The notes below the pieces were generated by a model. That model searched no databases. It saw only the letters and a list, made by a program, of their open reading frames with translations, and was not told the DNA's origin. Of a DNA stretch of 5,261 nt, positions 4,775 through 5,261 are shown piece by piece. The DNA lies in contig JAKBAU010000239.1 in the NCBI GenBank assembly GCA_021808875.1, positions 1 to 5,261 on the forward strand, in the 5' to 3' direction. Made by a program: the position numbers and the translations under genes. This DNA comes from Pseudomonadota bacterium (GTDB taxonomy: Bacteria > Pseudomonadota > Alphaproteobacteria > Micropepsales > Micropepsaceae). Every line of letters begins with the position of its first letter. The stretch's first letter is position 1.

Positions 4775-5261
4775 TTACACCCTCAGCGTATCTCCGGGGC
4801 GAGCCACGAGAGCGTAGAGCACCGGCATCAGGAACACGCTGATGACCAGCCGGGTGACAAGCCCTGCTACGATCACAATGGCGAAGGGCCGTTGGGTATC
4901 CGTGCCCACACCGGTCGCCAGCGCCGCCGGAAGAAGTCCGAGCGATGCTACCAGCGCGGTCATCATGATAGGGCGCAATTTAAGTATGGCGCCCTCGCGG
5001 ATGGCTTGCGCCACAGGCGTCCCGCCTCGTCGCAACTCGTTGACATAGGAGATGTAGACGACCGCAGTTAGGACCGACACGCCAAACAGAGCGAGAAATC
5101 CGACGCCAGATGACACCGAAAGAGGGGTGCCGGTGATCCAGAGCGCGGCAAGCCCGCCTGCAGGCGCGGAAAGCAGGACGCCTGCAACCGTGATGAGCGG
5201 AAACTTGAAATTGCTGTAGAGCGCAAAGAGCAGGAGAAAAATGAGCAGCACGGTGAGCGGC
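4775..5261 (-). CDS. RND efflux transporter, probably heavy-metal type (CzcA/CusA-like), C-terminal end (partial)
   Basis: The minus-strand frame is open from the right edge to the TAA at 4775-4777, giving about the last 161 residues of a protein normally near 1,030. It shows the final five membrane helices of an RND pump in order: PLTVLLIFLLLFALYSN (TM8), LITVAGVLLSAPAGGLAALW (TM9), SVSSGVGFLALFGVSV (TM10), RPIMMTALVASLGLLPAAL (TM11) and AIVIVAGLVTRLVISVFLMP (TM12). The GVGTDTQRPF link before TM12 resembles the CzcA/CusA heavy-metal branch (AExQRP in CzcA) more than the AcrB drug branch. RND pumps sit in the inner membrane and drive proton-coupled export through a periplasmic adaptor and an outer-membrane channel; those partner genes would lie outside the window. 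The metal cannot be told because the central helices and substrate residues are missing. The short hydrophilic tail after TM12 (about nine residues) is normal. Confidence 0.9.
   Translation of the reverse strand, partial: PLTVLLIFLLLFALYSNFKFPLITVAGVLLSAPAGGLAALWITGTPLSVSSGVGFLALFGVSVLTAVVYISYVNELRRGGTPVAQAIREGAILKLRPIMMTALVASLGLLPAALATGVGTDTQRPFAIVIVAGLVTRLVISVFLMPVLYALVARPGDTLRV

Noticed and set aside
4512..4817. 101-codon plus-strand frame over the gap and the RND gene end
   Set aside because: There are no motifs and no ribosome-binding site, it crosses the C8G5 run, and it ends antisense to the RND coding sequence.

Overview
The window is GC-rich throughout, with codons ending mostly in G or C. 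The proteins read most like those of an alphaproteobacterium. This rests on general likeness of the CysE, alpha/beta-hydrolase and nitroreductase sequences, and no marker gene in the window settles it. There is no RNA gene, CRISPR array, insertion sequence or phage gene that I can see.

Layout from left to right. Bases 1-111 (minus strand) are the first 37 codons of a nitroreductase-family protein that runs off the left edge. A 194-base gap follows (112-305) in which I see nothing convincing. Bases 306-1091 (minus) encode a LigB-type extradiol aromatic ring dioxygenase of the YgiD/4,5-DOPA dioxygenase family. It is preceded by, and overlaps by ATGA, a 26-codon leader reading frame (1088-1168) that has the best ribosome-binding site in this part of the window. 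The 234-base gap up to the divergent cysE gene holds two adjacent inverted repeats (1250-1281 and 1285-1315). Bases 1403-2218 (plus) encode serine O-acetyltransferase, the first step of cysteine synthesis. cysE converges on an alpha/beta-hydrolase gene (2262-3122, minus), with a hairpin but no T tract in the 43 bases between them. Upstream of the hydrolase lie two perfect palindromes side by side (3169-3182 and 3189-3200). Bases 3390-4349 (minus) encode a DedA/VTT membrane protein fused to a C-terminal rhodanese domain. A 425-base stretch with no recognisable gene (4350-4774) separates it from the C-terminal end of an RND efflux pump, probably of the heavy-metal type, whose start lies beyond the right edge.

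How the genes may work together. Five of the six main genes are on the minus strand, but gaps of 190-430 bases argue against one tight operon. Loose themes are sulfur handling (CysE, rhodanese), metal or envelope stress (RND pump, DedA) and oxidation or reduction of aromatic compounds (dioxygenase, nitroreductase). Each family is known. I see no convincing undescribed multi-gene system. The parts most worth checking are the small ones: the coupled leader frame, the structured cysE/dioxygenase intergenic region, and the twin palindromes ahead of the hydrolase.
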